Assembly (NCBI GenBank): GCA_963767715.1 | Contig: CAVYFA010000009.1 | Coordinates: forward strand, 434,001 to 498,000 | Source: CAVSXS01 sp963767715 | GTDB taxonomy: Bacteria > Chloroflexota > Ktedonobacteria > Ktedonobacterales > Ktedonobacteraceae | DNA length: 64,000 nucleotides | Direction: 5' to 3' | In this document: positions 60,401 to 64,000 of the stretch, one piece after another | How the letters are laid out: every line of letters starts with the position of its first letter | How positions within the stretch are numbered: position 1 is the stretch's first letter | The notes under the pieces: generated by a model | The model's input: the letters and a program-made list of their open reading frames with translations, nothing else | What the model was told of the DNA's origin: nothing | The model's database searches: none | Position numbers and translations under genes: made by a program

Positions 60401-62017
60401 TTATTCTCGTTGCAACTGCTCGCGGATCGCAATGATTTCGCGGCGCAGCGCAGGATCGAGGTTGACGGCGCGGTCGATCTTTTCGCAGGCATGCAAAACG
60501 GTGCTGTGATCGCGCCCGCCAAACATGGCGCCAATCTCGAGCAGGGACGACTGGGTCTCCTGGCGCATCAGGTACATGGCCACCTGGCGCGGCATGACGA
60601 TGTGCTTGTCGCGCTGTTTGCCGCACATATCATCCATCGAGATATGGTAATATTCCGCGACGACCTGGGCGATCTGCTTGATGTCCAGGCGTGACTCGCG
60701 GGTGTCGTTGCCCAGCGAAGACATGGCTGCGCGCGCGACCTCCAGCGTTAGTTCGGTCTGGTGCAGGTGCTGGAAAGCCATCAAGCGGTTCAGGTAGCCC
60801 TCGAGTTCGCGGATGTTGGTCTGCACGCGCCCGGCGATGTAGGCGATGATGTCATCGGGGATGGGATAATGCAGCGCGTCAGCCTTGACGCGCAAAATCG
60901 CCATGCGCGTCTCCAGGTCGGGCGCCTGGATATCGGCGATCAGGCCCCACTCGAAGCGCGAGCGCAGGCGTTCCTCCAGGCTAATGATGGCCTTGGGCGG
61001 GCGGTCGCTGCAGATCACGATCTGCTTGCTCATCTCGTACAGGCTGTTGAAGGTGTGGAAGAACTCTTCCTCGGTTGACTCTTTGCCGGCGATAAACTGG
61101 ATATCGTCCACCAGCAGGATATCGACCGAGCGATATTTGGCGCGAAACTCTTCCGTGGCGCGAAAGCGAATGGCGTTGACAATTTCGTTGGTGAATTGTT
61201 CGGATGATACATACAATACCGCCAGCCCTGCCTGGATACCCTGGTGGCCGATGGCGTGCAGCAGGTGCGTCTTGCCCAGTCCCACGCCGCCATACAGGAA
61301 GAGTGGATTGTATGACTCGCCGGGCGCCTCTGCCACCGCCAGCGATGCGGCGTGGGCCAGGCGATTGCTGTTGCCCACGATGAAGGCATCGAAGGTGTAG
61401 CGAGGGTTCAGGCGGTTTTGCATCAGGATAGTGGCGCGCTGCTCGTTGTTCCACTCGTCGACCTGCGCGTAGTACGAAGCGACATTGTCGGAGCCATAGT
61501 GGCTGCCATTCCCTGAGTCGGACATTTCCTGGGACATCGGCGAGCGGCTGGGAGAGTCATAGGAGGCGTAGTCGTTCGCCTGCGCGTAGCGCGGCGCCGG
61601 CAGGTGCGCGCTGCTATCGCGCCCGTAATAGCCGCCCCTGGCCCCGCCGTCCATCGTACCGGACGAGCCGTAGCGTCCACCATAAGAGTCCGGCATGCCA
61701 TACGACGCGCCATCCTCGTAGTGATCGCTCACGACGATAGTGACCGGCTGGCCGGTCAGATCCGTCAGGATATCTTCGATCATACGCCGCCAGCGTGTAT
61801 TGATGACATCGCGCGCCAGCGGGCTCGGCACCTGCAGCGTGAAGTAGATCGGCTCTTCCTTCCCCACCAGGTCATCGGCGTCGATATCGTCGGCCCAGAA
61901 GTTGGACGCGCTCGCCAGGTTGGCGGATTGCAGCCAGGCTTTGCAGACGGCGTCCATTTGCGGCGCATCTTCCAGACGGTCGAGCGTGGCTTGCCAGATA
62001 ATGCTATTATTGGCCAT
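60401..62017 (-). CDS. dnaA: Chromosomal replication initiator DnaA
   Basis: 538 residues from ATG 62017 with a GGGGAAGAAG site. Domain I (1-97) contains WQATLDRLEDAPQMDAVCKA. A long Gly/Ser/Tyr-rich domain II runs from about 98 to 190. The AAA+ domain begins at LNPRYTFDAFIVGNSNRLAH, with Walker A GGVGLGKT (243-250), Walker B ILLVDDIQF (300-308) and the sensor ICSDRPPK. Domain IV has the DnaA-box signature GGRDHSTVLHACEKI. The linker makes it longer than the usual 440-470. The gene directly follows ridA. No cluster of DnaA boxes or dnaN is visible next to it. Confidence 0.95.
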   Translation of the reverse strand: MANNSIIWQATLDRLEDAPQMDAVCKAWLQSANLASASNFWADDIDADDLVGKEEPIYFTLQVPSPLARDVINTRWRRMIEDILTDLTGQPVTIVVSDHYEDGASYGMPDSYGGRYGSSGTMDGGARGGYYGRDSSAHLPAPRYAQANDYASYDSPSRSPMSQEMSDSGNGSHYGSDNVASYYAQVDEWNNEQRATILMQNRLNPRYTFDAFIVGNSNRLAHAASLAVAEAPGESYNPLFLYGGVGLGKTHLLHAIGHQGIQAGLAVLYVSSEQFTNEIVNAIRFRATEEFRAKYRSVDILLVDDIQFIAGKESTEEEFFHTFNSLYEMSKQIVICSDRPPKAIISLEERLRSRFEWGLIADIQAPDLETRMAILRVKADALHYPIPDDIIAYIAGRVQTNIRELEGYLNRLMAFQHLHQTELTLEVARAAMSSLGNDTRESRLDIKQIAQVVAEYYHISMDDMCGKQRDKHIVMPRQVAMYLMRQETQSSLLEIGAMFGGRDHSTVLHACEKIDRAVNLDPALRREIIAIREQLQRE

Positions 62018-62026
62018 CTTCTTCCC

Positions 62027-62422
62027 CTATCCTTCTACATAGGCTATACATTCGATCTCGACCAGGGCATTGCGCGGCAATTCGGCAACAGCGACGGTAG
62101 AGCGGGCGGGAGCCGGTGCTCCGGTCGAGGCGAAATAGCTGGCGTACACGGCGTTCATTGCCTGAAAATCGCTCATGCGAGTGAGAAAGACAGTCGTTTT
62201 CACGACATGCGCCAGCGAGCTATTAGCGCTGGCCAGCACTGCCTGGATATTCTGAAAAACGCGGTGCGTCTGCGCTTCGACGTCGGCCCCGACCAGTTCA
62301 CCGCTGGCGGGGTCGAGCGCAATCTGGCCGGAAGCATAGAGAAGCTGGCCGCAGCGAATGGCCTGGCTATACGGCCCGATGGCGGCGGGCGCATGAGGTG
62401 TGCTGATATGCGTATGTTCCAT
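62027..62422 (-). CDS. ridA: RidA family reactive imine/enamine deaminase
   Basis: 131 residues with the full RidA fold: APAAIGPYSQAIRCGQLLYA, SGQIALDP, VVKTTVFLTRMSDFQAMN, and the catalytic Arg in APARSTVAVAELP, ending LVEIECIAY. It hydrolyses 2-aminoacrylate and related imines released by PLP enzymes. AGGAAG precedes the ATG. Its stop lies 10 bp before dnaA, so both genes are probably in one transcript. Confidence 0.93.
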   Translation of the reverse strand: MEHTHISTPHAPAAIGPYSQAIRCGQLLYASGQIALDPASGELVGADVEAQTHRVFQNIQAVLASANSSLAHVVKTTVFLTRMSDFQAMNAVYASYFASTGAPAPARSTVAVAELPRNALVEIECIAYVEG

Positions 62423-62462
62423 GTGCTACTTCCTGATAGCTAATCGTACATAAGCAAACATT

Positions 62463-62532
62463 GGCCGATAAATCGGCGATGGGCGCGATAAATCGGCCCC
62501 TACGGTCGATAGATCGGCTCCTACGGTCGATA
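62463..62532. repeat. REP cluster (GATAAATCGG and GATAGATCGG)
   Basis: Four short blocks: GCCGATAAATCGGC, GCGATAAATCGGCCCCTAC, and two CGGTCGATAGATCGG copies. The last overlaps the final codons of the upstream kinase gene. Confidence 0.75.
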
Positions 62533-63492
62533 GATCGGTGGCTGATTTGGCGCGTATCCACCCGCGCCGGGGGCCGGGTTGGGTATCGGCGTCGTGGCAT
62601 AGTTGGCCTGCCCGCGCAGTTCTCGCGCGCACTGGCGCAGCGCATACTGCATCTCTGCCGCGGAAAGGAAGCGTTCCTCCGGCTCTTTCTCTAACGCCTT
62701 GTTGACGATTTGCTCCAGCGTCGGAGGAATATTGGCATTGAACTGGCGCAGCGGAGGCGGGTTTGTCGATGCATGCTGCATAGCGATAGAAACGGCGGTC
62801 GGGCCGACAAAGGGCGGTCTACCCGCGAGCATCTCGTACATCACCACACCCAGTGAATAGAGATCGGAGGATGGGCCAAGCTTCTCACCCCGCGCCTGTT
62901 CAGGCGAGAGATAGTCGGCGGTGCCGAGCACAATACCGCTGTTCGTCAGGCCAGCGTCTTCCGCGACGCGCACGATACCGAAATCGGTCAGCTTGACGAG
63001 CAGGCTGGTCGATGGAGCGATCGTGCTGGCGATCAACGGGCTGGTCGCGCCGCTGGATGCCAGCATGATATTCTGCGGCTTGATGTCGCGATGAATGAAG
63101 CCGCGCGCGTGCGCCACCTGAAGCACGGCGCATACCTGGGCAGCGATCTCCAGCGTTTCATAAGCGTGCAGGTGGCGTCGCTGCGCAATTAACTGCTTGA
63201 GCGTTGGGCCATGAATATACTCCATCACGAGGAAGTATTGCCCGAACTCTTCGATAAAGTCGTAGATAGTAACGGCGTTGGGATGCGCCAGGGCCGCGGC
63301 GGCGCGCGCCTCACGGCGAAAGCGCTCAACCGCCTTGAGATCGTTCTTATCCAGAGAACGCAGCACCTTGATGGCAACCAGACGTTCTACGCGGTGATCC
63401 CAGGTCTTGAATACACTCGCCATACCGCCCGTAGCGATATGCTCGCGAACTTCATACCTTCCGCCAATCAATGTGCCTTCAAATTGTGTCAA
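62521..63492 (-). CDS. Ser/Thr protein kinase (Hanks-type), cytoplasmic
   Basis: The TTG at 63492 is chosen as start because GAGGTAGG precedes it and the sequence upstream is a REP-like phrase. About 323 residues: Gly loop IATGGMASVFK, lysine in LVAIKVLRSL, catalytic loop FIHRDIKPQNIMLA, DFG in LTDFGIVRV, and YLSPEQARG. The C-terminus (RGQANYATTPIPNP onward) is short and Pro-rich without a membrane helix, and the stop falls inside a REP. The protein may have been truncated there, since many relatives carry a sensor domain. Confidence 0.87.
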   Translation of the reverse strand: MTQFEGTLIGGRYEVREHIATGGMASVFKTWDHRVERLVAIKVLRSLDKNDLKAVERFRREARAAAALAHPNAVTIYDFIEEFGQYFLVMEYIHGPTLKQLIAQRRHLHAYETLEIAAQVCAVLQVAHARGFIHRDIKPQNIMLASSGATSPLIASTIAPSTSLLVKLTDFGIVRVAEDAGLTNSGIVLGTADYLSPEQARGEKLGPSSDLYSLGVVMYEMLAGRPPFVGPTAVSIAMQHASTNPPPLRQFNANIPPTLEQIVNKALEKEPEERFLSAAEMQYALRQCARELRGQANYATTPIPNPAPGAGGYAPNQPPIYRP

Positions 63493-63594
63493 TGTCCTAC
63501 CTCGAAAGCCTGGGATATCGCGTAGGGACGCGATGCATCCATCCGCCATTAAGAGCGCCCGCATAGTATATCATGTACGAGTTGATACGTCTAC

Positions 63595-63680
63595 GAAATC
63601 AGGGCGACCGCGAGAAACCAGGGCGACCGCGAGGGTCGCCCCTACAATACCCGCCGAGGCAACCGTCGAGGGTCGCCCTG
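63595..63680. repeat. REP-like GGGCGACCGCGAG repeats
   Basis: AGGGCGACCGCGAG occurs twice in direct repeat and once as the inverted form CTCGCGGTCGCCC-like GAGGGTCGCCC(CTACAA). A related block lies near 32598 (AGGGCGACCGCAAGGGTCCC). Confidence 0.65.
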
Positions 63681-63687
63681 GCAAATT

Positions 63688-64000
63688 TTATGCCATCCAC
63701 ACCGGTCGCGAAACTCCATCGACGCCGCCTGTGGTGAGCTGCGTAGGGCTGCCCTGGATTTTATATTGGCCTGTTTTCGCATTGTAGCTGAGATTGACAA
63801 GCCAGAGATCAAATTCGCTGTTGGCATACTCCAGGAAGGCAATCTGCTTTCCGTCGGGCGACCAGACGGGCTGGCTGACATACTGGCTGCTCAGCAGGTG
63901 CGAGGAAGACTTGTAGGGCACCAGCGCTTTATTCTCGCTGTTCTGGTCGTTCGGGTTAGCCGTCACGCCCTCCGGCGTTGACATGATATATAAGCCCATC
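63688..64000 (-). CDS. TolB-like/PD40 beta-propeller protein, C-terminal end (5' end outside window)
   Basis: The frame runs off the right edge of the window. The visible 100 residues contain two propeller blades of the WD40-like PD40 type: LYIMSTPEGVTANPN, QPVWSPDGKQIAFLEYANSE, FDLWLVNL and RPVWMA. Such proteins are often the extracellular sensor or periplasmic part of larger proteins. Whether it belongs to the neighbouring kinase cannot be told. Confidence 0.75.
   Translation of the reverse strand, partial: MGLYIMSTPEGVTANPNDQNSENKALVPYKSSSHLLSSQYVSQPVWSPDGKQIAFLEYANSEFDLWLVNLSYNAKTGQYKIQGSPTQLTTGGVDGVSRPVWMA

Noticed and set aside
61604..62443. 280-codon open frame on the plus strand
   Set aside because: It is antisense to dnaA and ridA, which are both certain, and shows no domain.

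Overview
The window looks like a chromosomal segment of a GC-rich bacterium, most likely Chloroflexota of the Ktedonobacteria type. This is an inference from several features: a DnaA with a long Gly/Ser/Tyr-rich linker, Uma2-type genes, a PdxS/PdxT pair, zinc-ribbon proteins with a membrane anchor, PASTA-less Ser/Thr kinases, a tandem pair of thymidylate-kinase-like genes, and many short palindromic intergenic repeats. No rRNA or tRNA gene was recognised.

Layout. 1-6.5 kb: end of an ECF sigma factor, a membrane-anchored protein, and a huge secreted Cys-repeat protein split by a frameshift. 6.7-15.8 kb: a NUDIX gene, an Uma2 gene, and a divergent lipid/acyl-CoA cluster. On the minus strand this cluster has HadA-like and HadB-like dehydratases, an SDR and a GlcD-GlcE fusion; on the plus strand it has a hotdog thioesterase, an acyl-CoA synthetase and a SnoaL-like protein. 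15.8-28.4 kb: GH3 lipoprotein, TspO, hydrolases, two thymidylate-kinase-like genes, an R3H/Ycf45 ATPase and PdxS/PdxT. 28.6-33.5 kb: a MazF toxin pair, a HerA-type ATPase with a partner, and membrane proteins. 34-38.2 kb: a class V aminotransferase-fold enzyme, NUDIX and fumarase, separated by repeat-rich spacers. 53-64 kb: DUF402 protein, PanD, ion channel, RecX, kinases, HAD phosphatase, DnaA, RidA and the end of a beta-propeller protein.

The centre of interest is 38.8-53.0 kb, a type III (III-D-like) CRISPR locus. The minus-strand operon runs cas6, cas10, RAMP, csx10, two small helical proteins, two Cas7-type RAMPs, a Csx19-like gene, a TIGR03986-like RAMP, and a TIR-SAVED effector. It is followed by a 17-repeat array with its own promoter and by decayed pieces of cas1 and cas2. 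Cas10 has no HD nuclease domain but keeps the GGDD cyclase motif, so the expected output is a cyclic oligoadenylate signal that switches on the TIR NADase. Facing the operon is a gene that fuses a helix-turn-helix domain to a Csx15-like domain. It may sense the same second messenger and control the locus.

Many genes carry single-base frameshifts, most densely in the RAMP genes. Some shifts lie in homopolymers, and one CRISPR repeat differs mainly by homopolymer shortening, so sequencing error must be weighed against true decay. The cas1/cas2 truncations cannot be explained by such errors. Several families of REP-like and MITE-like repeats fill the intergenic spaces.
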